Assembly: GCF_963259705.1 (NCBI RefSeq)
Contig: NC_081853.1
Span: 1,302,001 to 1,366,000, forward strand
Direction of reading: 5' to 3'
Length of the DNA stretch: 64,000 nt
Source: Myotis daubentonii
Lineage: Eukaryota > Chordata > Mammalia > Chiroptera > Vespertilionidae
Under the pieces are notes generated by a model. That model made no database searches and was not told where the DNA came from. It saw only the letters and a list, made by a program, of their open reading frames with translations. Shown here piece by piece: positions 21,625-33,334 of this stretch. The translations under genes were made by a program, and so were the position numbers. Numbering within the stretch: position 1 is the stretch's first letter; the number at the start of each line of letters is the position of its first letter.

Positions 21625-22374
21625 AACAATAAAGATAAATTTAAAATAAAGAAAAAAACTAAAATAAAATACACAATTTTACATTTTCAATTAAAAATAT
21701 AAATCTTGCACTAAACATATGAAGGCTGATATATTTGTTCTTCTGTTGCATTATTTTCTTAGACTACATCCCCAGAAATTGAATTACTGGGTTAATAGCT
21801 ATTATTCTATCAATAATGTAGTAATTCTGAGTGTCTCAAATTTATCCAAGAGTTCTCAGAAAACACCAGGCCATCAGAAGAAAAACAAAATCATACAAAC
21901 ACTACTCCAACCACCCCTGAGTTACTTGTATGATAAAGCCATGCAGCTGACAAATGCTTGCACATGGCATATTGCCTCCATGTCTGTGTGTCCCAAAGGG
22001 GGTGACACAGAAGTTGTAGTTATAATTTATACACTGCATCACATGACAGTGAGATTCATAGTAAAAAAGTTATTCCATTTTCAGTTCTTTTTCAACAATG
22101 TTGAAAAAAAAGTCTCAGCTTGGCGCTAATATGTCTTGAACACTTTTCTATAGTTGCCCAATCCTCTTTTTCAACTAAAAGGACAGCCGACTTAAGACAT
22201 AGAACCTTCAGTAGCAAGAGTACCAAGTTAGAAATGAATAATGTCGTTTAGTTTTCTCGGTGTTTGATTCAACATTTACCTTCTATTTATGTTATTGCTG
22301 ACAAGTTAGGGCAGTGATATGAAATTTCTCCACTTAGGTTGTAGAAAAATTAGAAGCCTCAAACATTACAGTGA
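21625..22374. other. AT-rich intron, traces of old L1
   Basis: Around 21740-21800 the plus strand resembles L1 ORF2 read backwards. The rest holds nothing I recognise. Confidence 0.35.
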
Positions 22375-22992
22375 GATTGTAAGAGGAGGCAGCCACTTTG
22401 GAAACCAGCTCAGCAGTTCCTCAAAAGGGTAAATGTAGAACCAGCGTGTGACACAGCAGTTCCACTCCTGGGTGTGTTCCCAAGAGAAACACAAACATGT
22501 CCACACAAAAACTTGTATACAAACATTCATAGCAGCATGATTCACAATAGCCAAGAAGTCCCACCCAAATGGCCTTCAACTGATGAATGAATAAGTAAAA
22601 TGTGGTCTATCCGTATAATGGAATATTATTTGGCAATAGAAAGGAATAAAGTACTGACACCTACTATAAGGATGAACCTTTAAAACCGTGAACTGTGGAC
22701 CTTGTGAAAATACAACAGACCACATACCAGGTATTTTATGATTCCATGTATATGAAAAGTCCAGAATAGGAAAATCCATAGAAACATAAAGCAGACTAGT
22801 GGTTACCGGAGGCTGAGGGAAGAGGCAAATGGCAAGTGACTGTTTAATGAGTACAGGTTTATGTTTGGGGTGATGACAATGTTCTGAAACTAATTAGTGG
22901 TGATGGTTGCATGAGTCTGCATGAACGAAAAGCCCCTGCACTGCACACCTTCACAGCATATTTGAATTATATGAGAATAAAGCTGCTATTAG
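22375..22992 (+). mobile_element. Old L1 3' end
   Basis: The order CAGCAGTTCCTCAAAAGGG, the conserved CCACTCCTGGGTGTGTTCCC block, the TGGCCTTCAACTGATGAATG block and the TACCGGAGGCTGAGGG block is that of mammalian L1M 3' ends. It is diverged with no usable frame. Confidence 0.75.
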
Positions 22993-23031
22993 ATAAATAA
23001 TAAATAAATAAATAAATAAATAAATAAATGC
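22993..23031 (+). repeat. (AAAT)n microsatellite
   Basis: About nine AAAT units follow directly after the old L1 tail, from which they probably arose. Confidence 0.9.
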
Positions 23032-23813
23032 ACTTAAGTTTATGAGAAGGATAGATTTAAAAAAGAATTTGTTAACAATCATAGTGTAGCCATATTACAA
23101 GATGTTGGTACTGATGTGGAAAAGACTGAAGTTTGGTAAACACCGTCCCAATTGTCCTGCTCAAGCTCTCCCCACACACAAATGACAAATGATATTCAGA
23201 ATATCCGAGGTGGCTCAGAAGGAATGCAGCCTCGCCAACCCCCCACCCACCCACGCTGCCCAAGACAAGCCTCTCCTTAATCACTTAAAAGTCTCAAGTG
23301 TTTGACTTGATTAAACTTCAGTTTCTGGAGTGCATCAATAATGAAATATGACATTTATGTGAAGTGCTATTTACTTTGTAGCCTATTACTGCAACACATA
23401 CGGACTTACTCAAGGGAGTGCTTGTTCTCCTCGGGCCCTCCTCTCTGCCATCTCACACTGCCTCTCTCTCCTCTCAGTGCTTCTCCCTAACTGAGGAGCT
23501 AGAGGGACTCGGGAAGACCTAACACAGCAGGTAAGCTTCACGGACAGGGCAGGTCGTTAAAAGAGCCTAAGACAGCACTTCTGGTAACTAGTAACAGGGA
23601 AACAAATGCAGAAATATTGGGGGAAACATGGTAGAAGATTAATTCTAAGGAGTTGAATATGCTCACCTTGAGGGAAGAGCAGCTTATCAGAATCCCCTCC
23701 CAAGTGGAATCTGTTACAAGAGGAAATCTTAGCTGTTTGAACATGGAGGAGGTCTGCAAATGAGGCCAAGTGGAAGTTCAGGGGACAGAAACACCTGGAC
23801 AGAGCCCCTAGAA
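23032..23813. other. Intronic stretch, nothing recognised
   Basis: No exon, young repeat or RNA gene seen. Confidence 0.5.
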
Positions 23814-24124
23814 CAGTGGTTCTCAACCTTCCTGATGCCGCGACCCTTCAATACAGTTCCTCATGTTGTGGGGACCCCCAACCATAAAATTATTTTCGTT
23901 GCTACTTCATAACTGTAATGTTGCTACTGTTATGAATCGTAATGTAAATATCTGATATGCAGGATGTATGTTCATTGTTACAAATTGAACATAATTAAAG
24001 CATAGTGATTAATCACAAAAACAATATGTAATTATATATGTGTTTTCCGATGGTCTTAGGCGACCCCTGTGAAAGGGTCATTCGACCCCCAATGGGGTCA
24101 CGACCCACAGGTTGAGAACCGATG
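23814..24124 (+). mobile_element. SPIN-like hAT element (non-autonomous)
   Basis: The ends form inverted repeats (CAGTGGTTCTCAACCT and, reversed, CATCGGTTCTCAACCT). A perfect 8-bp duplication CCCTAGAA flanks it (23806-23813 and 24125-24132). The interior matches what I know of SPIN ('space invader') elements, which spread between tetrapods horizontally. No transposase is encoded. Confidence 0.88.
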
Positions 24125-25235
24125 CCCTAGAAGGAGGCTCTGGTGTGAGGAGCTGTAGTTGTGTGAAGTATGGGCAGCGAGAGGCACTAGTAAAGTTCCC
24201 TGACAAGAAAGCGTCCTCACTGAAGCTGTGAGGAGAGCCTTCACTTAGAAACCCAGAAGTTACGCTAAGGACTATGCTAACAGTAAAATCACTTTTAATG
24301 GCCCAGGATCTGGAGTTAAATCAAACATCATTACTCGCCCAAGACAGCCAGAAAGGCTGACATTTTCACTGAAGTCATGCTATTATATGAATGGTATCAA
24401 CACAGTGCCCAAATACCGTCAAAGGGGGTGCTCATTACAATTATTTGTTAAGTGCATTCAATTATGAATAGCATGTATTTAGTTTGGACCATGATACTTG
24501 AGACATGGCTGTGCTCCTAAGCAAAGTCTAGCACACAGTAAGGTGTTCAGTGCCTCAAGGCACATAATTTTGTCTATGTGTCTTTACTGTGTGTCTGCTT
24601 TAGATGTTGGTCACAGACACATGCTTTATAAACAGTAAGTTGCAGAGTAAGGATTCAAACTCGGGGGGCTAGACTGAAAAGCCTGTGCTCTCAATCATTC
24701 TGCTAGATTTGGGGCCAACACAAGCGAGTTAGAAAAGAGCCCCTTCTGGGAAGATGAACCTTTTATCTGTACTCAGGGCTTCTGGCTCAGGGATCCAAGT
24801 ATGGACTGGCTTCCAGCCCAGACACCAGCCCCCTGGGCGCGGCTCTCACAGCATACTCTAGCCAGCTCTGCCTCAGTCGTCCATGCAGTCACCATTAGCT
24901 GAGGTCATGCAGTCTTGTCGATGGTTCTTCTCCCTGAAAACTCTATGATGCTGCCTGGACTAACTCTTGTTACATTTCTCCCCACTATCATTGTTCCTGA
25001 CACAGGAGATTCTATTCCTCCATATTCCTGTTCTCTTCAAATTAAGATGTTACTGAGGTTTTAAACTATGAACTAGCAGTGATAGTTTGAAATAAATGGC
25101 TGGTGACATATGAGAGAGAAGAATGAGTATTACATATTCTGCCAATGGGCAATGCTCTTTTCCCAAAAAAGAGCATAAAGAACATACCAACTTAAAGGGA
25201 AGAATCAATAATCCCCCAATTCTGATGCCTTATAC
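24125..25235. other. Intronic stretch, possible MIR remnants
   Basis: The part around 24490-24720 is loosely MIR-like. No exon is visible. Confidence 0.35.
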
Positions 25236-25853
25236 CAAGTATGTCAAACCCAAAGGCTATCACGGGTCAAATAACAAGGTTTAAGCTTATGTGACCGCAA
25301 AAAACAAAAGCTTCAATTTTCATAGAAACATAGGTATATTTTGATAGAGACATGCTGACTACAAAGGGCTGAAATAAATGAGTCATCGTTCACATAAAAT
25401 AATAGAACATTTTAATAAAAATTAGTATTTTTTCTTGAACATTAACTTACCAGACACTGAATAACTGCACAATTAATAAGCATAATACAAATAAACCTAT
25501 TTTTCTTGTTCTCCGAAAGCGAAATATTTCCTATTGTGCCCACCAAACAAGTCAGTCCAAGACTAATGACGTGGCCATCAGCTGCTAAAATATTCGCTGC
25601 TAGTATTAGTGGAGAGGAATGGTGTTCCTGCGAATAAGGTGTGTAAGGGAAATGAATGCAACACGATTATAATAATCAGTCATTAGTGAACGTTGTAGTT
25701 TGTTATTAATAATTATGTGTAACAGGATATTGTGAAAATTAAGTTACAAAATTTATATTAAAACGTTTCTTACATACCCTTATATTGGCTGGGCCACAAA
25801 AATATTCAGTGTGGGCCACATGTGGCCCACAGGCCACAAGTTTGACATTCTTA
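25236..25853 (+). mobile_element. Non-autonomous hAT element
   Basis: Terminal inverted repeats start CAAGTATGTCAAACCC and, reversed, TAAGAATGTCAAACTT. Flanking 8-bp duplications are CCTTATAC and CCTTAGAC, one change apart. The interior is AT-rich without transposase. The ends resemble the CAGGGGTGTCAAAC family found widely in bats. Confidence 0.82.
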
Positions 25854-26329
25854 CCTTAGACCAATAAGATATCTTTAATTTATATAATAGTGCATATACT
25901 TTAACTTGTTTTATAAGTTACATAGTAATGCATATATTTATCAAAGAATTTAAAATACAAACAAAAGGGGATACCCATAATGCCAATTCTATAACCACCA
26001 CTAATACTTTGGTATCCTGGTGTAATCTTCCAGTTAACCCAATGCATGTGATGTGTGTGTATAAATATGTAATATGTAAAAATTAAACATTTAAAAAAGG
26101 GTAATTTTATGACCTATTTTCCCTTATATATATGAACAATAGACAAGTTTAAAAAGATTTTATCAAAGGAACAAAATATGAGTATTACATAGTCTGCCAA
26201 TGGGCACTGCAAAATAAAATATGTTTTATTTTGTTCAAAGGAATTCTAGAAAGAGCCAAATAGTTAACGTTTTGAGATTTGCTCCCAAGGAAAACATGGG
26301 GGCTAGCCTTGGCTCTAGAAGCACGTGGC

Positions 26330-26430
26330 CCTGACTTCAAATTCGAGGTCTGCCATTGGCTGTGCCATCTTGGGCAAACGCTTTAACCACCTCTCACCTC
26401 AGTTCCCCACATGGGAAATGGGCACACTGC
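26330..26430 (+). repeat. MIR SINE fragment
   Basis: CTGCCATTGGCTGTGCCATC, TTGGGCAAACGCTTTAACC and CTCAGTTCCCCACATGGGAA follow the MIR core in order. Ancient and diverged. Confidence 0.75.
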
Positions 26431-27283
26431 TTAGAGTAGACATCTGGCTTCTGGTTTGGCATTTCTTACTAGCATCCATTTCTAGAAATTTCAGGTAACA
26501 GCCCCTCAGCTTTCTTTTTGGAAAACCATTCCTCTTCTGTTCTCAGTCTGAGCTGTGGAGGTCTCAAACATCCCCCTCCAGGTGCAGCCATGAGTGACTG
26601 GACACGCATGGGATCCGAGTAGGGCAAGAGGCAGCCCGGGACTCTCCCCGAGTGAGGCTGTGCCCTCAGTGATTACAAAAGGAGGAGGAGGAAGCCTAGA
26701 TCTGTTGGAACTATTAGATGGAGAAAACTCGTCTGAGACTGTGGTCTACACAGAAGAAAGCAGAGCGAAAATATGGAGGCAAGATGGTTGAAATCCTGGA
26801 TATACCTGCAATAGCAGCTTTATCTTCTTTACACCTTACAGTTGTCTAAACTAGGAAGTCCCCTCTTATGAGTAAGTGGCATACACTGATGAGCTGAGAT
26901 TCTGTCACTTGCAACTGAGATTTCTGACCTATCCAATAACAGTACCTACCTCTTAGGTCGTTACGAAGAATAAATGAAATGATGTGCTAACGTGCTTTAT
27001 ACAGTACCTGCCATAGTTTAAGTTGCCATTAAGTATTAGTTGTATCATCATATTATTAAAGACTAGCTTGAAATGCATCAGAAGCCTTCATTTTTCTCTA
27101 AATATTTCATTTCCTTGACAAAAACCAGGACAGGCAGAGCATCAAAAAGCACATGTTAAGTATAAATATATTATTGCAAATTAGATTTGAAGTTTTTGTA
27201 CACTTTTTAAACTTTCCTAAAAGTTTTCTTCTGAAACATCAATTTCCATTGTGTTTCCAACTTCTCTTGTGTTTCTTCTAAAA
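26431..27283. other. Intronic stretch with a probable MIR tail
   Basis: 26930-27040 resembles a MIR 3' part (TACCTACCTCTTAGGTCGTT, then AATAAATGAAATGATG). No exon is visible. Confidence 0.4.
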
Positions 27284-27491
27284 CAGGGGTCCTCAAACTT
27301 TTTAAACAGGGGGCCAGTTCACTGTCCCTCAGACCGTTGGAGAGCCGGACTATAGTTTAAAAAAAAAAAAACTATGAACAAATTCCTATGCACACTGCAC
27401 ATATCTTATTTTGAAGTAAAAAAACAAAACGGGAATAAATACAACATTTGTATTTGCATGTGGCCTGCGGGCCATAGTTTGAGGACCCCTG
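27284..27491 (+). mobile_element. Non-autonomous hAT element
   Basis: Ends are CAGGGGTCCTCAAACT and, reversed, CAGGGGTCCTCAAACT, a perfect inverted pair. A perfect 8-bp duplication TTCTAAAA flanks it (27276-27283, 27492-27499). The interior has an A-run and no gene. Confidence 0.88.
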
Positions 27492-28689
27492 TTCTAAAAT
27501 ATCAATTTCTAACAACCCGTATCAGATAAAGTCTGATACCTAAACATTAAGGCTTGTTACTTTGGGACCAGTGGTCAGGCTACTAGGGTTCATGTAATAT
27601 TCACAAAACTGGGAGAAAAAAAATTCAAGCCCAAAAGGAGATGCAGGCCCCTGAACAGCAGTGTAAATCCAGCATTTTGGTTTCCTGAAAACACATCCTA
27701 ATTCCCACAAGCTCTTCACTCACCTCTGCTTTTCTAAGCTAAAAACAAGTGCTTGCTGCCCCGGCACAGTCAGCAAAGCTACAGGCAGCCAGAGTTCTAG
27801 GCTGGACACTTTACAGAACAGCAGCCCAACTCCCAAGAGAACAAGGCGAGCAGGTCCTGCCTCATCTCCTCCTCCAGCCTTTGCTGAGCCTGGGAGGTAG
27901 AGGCTGGTGTGCCACTTGCTCTGTGTGGAAGCTGGGTCTTGATTTCCTCAAGTCATGACACAAGAAAAGCCTGCCTGAACCTGCATCTTAGCCTTAGCTA
28001 ACACTTGCTGAGAGCTTTTTGTGTGACACATACTGCATCATTTCATTTCATTGATGAATTCAGAGAAAGCCAAAATTTGCTGAGGACTGAGCAATTGAAA
28101 GCCACACAGCTAGGTAGTGGGGCCTGGTTACGATTCAGTTCCTAACTGTAAAGCAACAGTGGACAATTACAGCACTCAAAACCAGGAATCGTGGTTGAGT
28201 GACTGCCAAGAGCTAGTCCTGTGCTAAGTGCTCTATGCACATTTTTATTTTCTTATCTCTTTGGACCTCAGCTTCTTCCACCAGAAAAGGGAACGGTGTT
28301 TTGGATGATGTTATCTCTTGTCTTCTACTTCTGTGAAGCTTAGCTTCTAAGCTGTACCTTGATGAATTCCTACTGGAAGATTAGTGTTTTGTATTTGCTA
28401 AAAGAGGAAAAGACGAGGTGACATGCAGGAGGGCATCAAAACATCACCTTCAAATGCGCCTAAGTCACTCTTGACTGGAACCAAATCATGGGTCTCAAAT
28501 CAGATAGCAAGTTAAGAAACTCCTCTTTCCAGGGGTAGTTTTTAGAGTTTCATAATCTAAAATGAATCAAGTACTGAGGACAATTTGGAGAGGAATATAA
28601 AATGAATTACATCTTCAACAAAAGTCTCCTATTTTCTATTTAAAAACACATTTTTTAAATAATGGTAAAATATATATTACCTAAAATTT
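27492..28689. other. Intronic stretch with MIR-like sequence
   Basis: 27990-28150 looks like a MIR-type repeat (AACACTTGCTGAGAGC, then CACACAGCTAGGTAGTGG). The rest has no feature I can name. Confidence 0.4.
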
Positions 28690-28852
28690 TGTCTTATTTT
28701 ATTTTTTCCCTATTTTTTATTACTTCCATTACAGTTCAATAGTATTTTATATTAGTTTCAAGTGTACAGCATATTGGTCAGACATTTACAGAATTTACAG
28801 AGATCTACAGCATGCATAGTTATCACAATATTACTGACTAGACTGCCTAGGG

Positions 28853-29086
28853 CAGTGACGCGAACCTATGACACGCGTGTCAGAGGTGACACGCGAACTC
28901 ATTTTTTTGGTTGATTTTTCTTTGTTAAATGACATTTAAATATATAAAATAAATATCAAAAATATAAGTCTTTGTTTTACTGTGGTTGCAAATATCAAAA
29001 AATTTCTTTATGTGACACAGCAACAGAGTTAAGTTAGGGTTTTTCAAAATGCTGACATGCCGAGCTCAAAAGGTTCGCCATCACTG
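28853..29086 (+). mobile_element. Non-autonomous hAT element inside the L1
   Basis: Ends are CAGTGACGCGAACC and, reversed, CAGTGATGGCGAACC. The 8-bp duplications GCCTAGGG and GCCTAGGC differ at one base. No transposase. It is younger than the L1 it interrupts. Confidence 0.85.
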
Positions 29087-32000
29087 GCCTAGGCTGTACT
29101 TCACATCCCTGTGACTATTTCGTAACTACCAATACGAACTTCTTAATCTTGACTCCATTTTCACACACACGCCCCCCCCCCCCCTTCAATTCCCCTCTCA
29201 TCTGGCAACTACCAGTTTGGTCTTTGTATCAAGGAGTCTGTTCCTGTTTGGTTATTTATTTTGTTCTTTAGATTCCACATTTAAGTGAAATCAGATGGTA
29301 TTTGTCTTTCTCTGTGTGCTCATTTCACTTAGTGTAATACCCTTTAGGTCCATCATGTCATTGTAAATGGTAAGAATTCGTTCTTTTTATGGCTAAGTAA
29401 CACTCCATTGAAGTCTTTTGTTCCCATATGAATTTTTGGATTATTTGTTCTATTTCTGTAAAAAAAATGCCAATGGCATAGGGACTGCACGGAATATATA
29501 GAATGCGTTGGGTAATATGGGCATTTTAATGATGTTAGTTCTTCCTATTATGAACATACAGTATACTTCCATTTAAGTGTATCTTAGTCTTTCTTCAAGA
29601 TCTTAAAATTTTCCAAGAACAGGTCTTTTATCTCCTTGGTTAAATTTATTCCTAGGTATTTCATTTTAATTTTGAAGCAATTGTAAATGGGGTTGTTTAC
29701 TTAGTTTTTCTTTCTGAAAGTTCATTACTGGTGTATAAAAATGCAGCTGATTTCTGAATATTAATTTTGTATCCTGCTACTTTACGGAATCCCCTGTGCT
29801 GTACTTTATATCCCTGTGACTGTTTTGTAACTACCAATTTGTACTTATTAATCTTGTCCACATTTTCATTCTACCCTCCAATTCCCCTCCCTTCTGGCAA
29901 CTATTAGTTTGCTCTTTGTAGTGTTTATCAATTCTTATAGTGTTTTGGTGGAGCTTTTAGGGTTCTCTATAGACACTATTATGTAATCCACAAATATTGA
30001 CAGTTTCACTTCTTCCTCTCCAATTAGGATGCCTTCTATTTCTTGTTTAGTTGTAGTGGCTAGGTCTTCCAGTACTGTGTTGAATAAGAGTAGTGAAAGC
30101 AGACATCCCTGTCTTATTCCCGATCTTAAGGGAAACGCTTTTAGTTTTTCCCTGTTGAGTATGATGTTGGCTATGGGTTTCTTATATCTGCCCTTCAATT
30201 AGATTGAGGTATATTCTCTCTATTCCCACTTTGCTGAGAGTTTTTATCATAAATTGGGCCTGGATTTTGTCAAATGCTTTTTCTGGATCTACTGAGATGA
30301 TCATATGATTTTTATCCCTCATTTTCTTTATGTGGTGTAGCTATCATATTAATTGAACTGTGGCTATTGTGCCAATCCTGCATCCCTTGAATAAATCCCA
30401 CTTGGACATGGGGTGTGATTTTTTAATGTATTCCTGGATCCAATTTGCTAATTTCCTCCCCCCCACAGGAAAACAAATCCACTTTTCAGTAAGTTTAAAT
30501 ACTTGAGGGGTACAGCATTCCACGGATTCTGTGTGCAATAGCCTTAGCAGGAAGGTTGCTTCGGAATTTAACACAAACCATTCCACTGTTTGGTTTGTGT
30601 TAAAGCATGAGTTACCTTTCCCCGGATTAATCTGGTTTTGTTTGATTTGCCACCAGCCGTCACAGTGTTGTTCTTTAAGCACATCTCTTGCCTAGATAGA
30701 ATTCTGTTTCATCTTCAGCATAAACCTTCAGTTTTAAGAAGAGCTGTGTGCTCCCTCTGATTTCGGAGACCCACTGATAGCCAGCAAAAATGGCCTTGGA
30801 CCACAGCCTTCCAGACATATTTATCCTTATAGAAGTCCTGTTCCCAGCAGGCCTAGCAGAGCCTCCGTGCCCCAGCAGTGCCTCTCTGACAGATGTGGTG
30901 GAACCCACTCATTATTTTTCCCAATTTGCTAATGTTTTGTTGAGAATTTTTATGTCTATGCTCATTGGGAATATCATCTAATAATTTTCTTTCTTTGTAG
31001 TGTTTTTATCTGGTTTTGGAATTAGGATATGCTAGCCTCATACAATGAGCTTGGGAGTCTTTTCTTCTCTTGAATTTTTTGGAATAGAATAGTTAGAATG
31101 TTTGGTAAAATTAACATGTGAAGCCCTCCAGTCCAGGACTTTTTTTTTTTTTTACTGGGAGTTTTTTTGTTTGTTTTATTACCGCTTCGATTTTGTTATT
31201 ATAATCAGTCTGTTCAGATTTTCTGTTTCTTCTATATTCAGTTTTGGAAGATTAAATGTTTATAGGAATTTATTCATTTCTTACAGATTATCTGATTTTT
31301 GGCATATAGTTCATAATATTTTAAATTTTTTGTATTGTTATAGTCTCTTTTATTTCTGGTTTTATTTATTTGTGTCATCTTTCTTTTTTTCTTAATGACT
31401 CTGGTTAAAGGTTTATCTTTTTAAGGAAACTGTTCCTAGTTATTGACTTTTTGTATTGTTTTATTAGACCCCATTTTGGATATTTCTGCTCTGGCCTTTA
31501 TTATATCTTTCCATTGGCTCACTTTGGCCTTTGTTGTTCTTTCCTAGTTCTTTTAGGTGTAAAGTTAAATTGTTTATTTGAGATTTTTCTTGCTTTTTGA
31601 GGTTAGCCTGTATTGCTGTGACTTTCCCTCTCAGGACTGCTTTCACTGTGTCCCCTAGATTTGGATTGTTGTGTGCTCAGTTTCATTTGTCCCAGGTAAT
31701 TTTTCATTTCTTTCTTGATCTCATTGGTAACCCATTCATTGTTAAGTAACATGTTATTTAGCCTCATGTATTTGTTTTTTAGTTCTTTCTTGCAATTGAT
31801 TTCTCGTTTCATACATTATGGGTGGAGAAAATGCCTGACATAATTTCAATCTTCTTAAATTTACTGAAAATTGTTTTGTGTCCTAACATGTAGTCTATTC
31901 TAGAAAATGTTCTATGTGTACTTGAAAAAAAGGTATATTTTGCTGCTTTAGGGTGAAATGCTCAGAAAATATCAATTCGACACATCTGTTCTGTGTGTAG

Positions 32001-33334
32001 TTTAAGGCCACTGTTTCCTTGTTGATTTTCTATCTGGAAAATCTACCCAGTGATGTCAATGGGGTAGTAAAGACCCTCCTATGGCTGTATTACTATCAAT
32101 CCCTTCCTTTATGCCCATCAAGATTTGTTTTATATATTTAGGTGGTCTTATGTTGGATGCATAAATGTTTACAAGGATTATATCCTCTTATTTAGTAGAT
32201 CTCTTTTTCATAATCTAATGTCCTTCTTTGTCTCTTAATATGGCCTTTACTTAAAAATCTTTTTATCTGATGTAAGTATTGCTACCCAAGCTTTTGTTTC
32301 CATTTGCATGAAATCTCTTTTTCCATCCATTTACTTTCAGTCTGTGTGTCTTTCGATCTGTTGTGGGTCCCTTGTAGACAGCATATACATGGCTCTTGTT
32401 TCCTTCTTCATTTAGCTACCCTGTGTGTGTTTTTATTGGAGCATTTAATCCATCTACATTTAAAGTAAATATTGAGAGATACATACCTATTGCCATTTTA
32501 TTATTCATATCTATGTTCTTTTCTTTTCCTTATTCTTCTTAAAGAAGTCCCTTTAACATTTCTTGTAGTACCAGTTTGTTGGTGATGAACTCCTTTGGCT
32601 TTTTCTTGTCTGGGGTGCTCTTTAATTCTTCAATATTAAATGATAGCTTTGCTGGGTAGAATAGTATTGGCTTTAGGTCCTTGTATTTCATCACTTTGAA
32701 TATTTTGTTCCAATCACTTTTGGCCTAAAAAATTCCTGTTGAGAAATCAGCTGACAGTTTATGGGAGTTCCTTGGTACATAACTAACTGATGTTCTCTAG
32801 GTGCTTTTAAAATTCTCTGTCATTGATTTTTGCCATTTTAATTATAATATGTCTTGGGTTCATCTTGTTTGGGACTCTGCATTTCCTGGACTTGTATGTC
32901 TATTTCATTTGCTGGGTTAGGGAAGTTTTCTCTAATTATTCCTTCAAGATCCCTTGATCTCTCTCTTCTCTTCCTGGTACCACTATGATGCAAATGTTGT
33001 TATGCTTGATATTGTCCCAGAGGTCCCTAAAACTAATCCCATTTCTAAATTTCTTTTTGCTGTTTTAATTGGGTATTTTCTGATACCTTGTCTTCCAAAT
33101 TGTTGATTTATTCCTCTGCTTCATTTTATCTGCTGTTGATTCCTTCTAGTGTATTCTTCATTCAAGTTATTGTCATCTTCATTTTTGGCTGATTCTTTTT
33201 TATGGTTTCTATGTCCATGTCCTTTTTTATGCTTACTTTTTATGGTTCTCACTAATTCTTTGAGCATTCTTATAACCAGTGTTTTGAATTCTGCATCTGT
33301 CAGACTGCTTGCCTCCATTTCATTTAGTTCTTTT

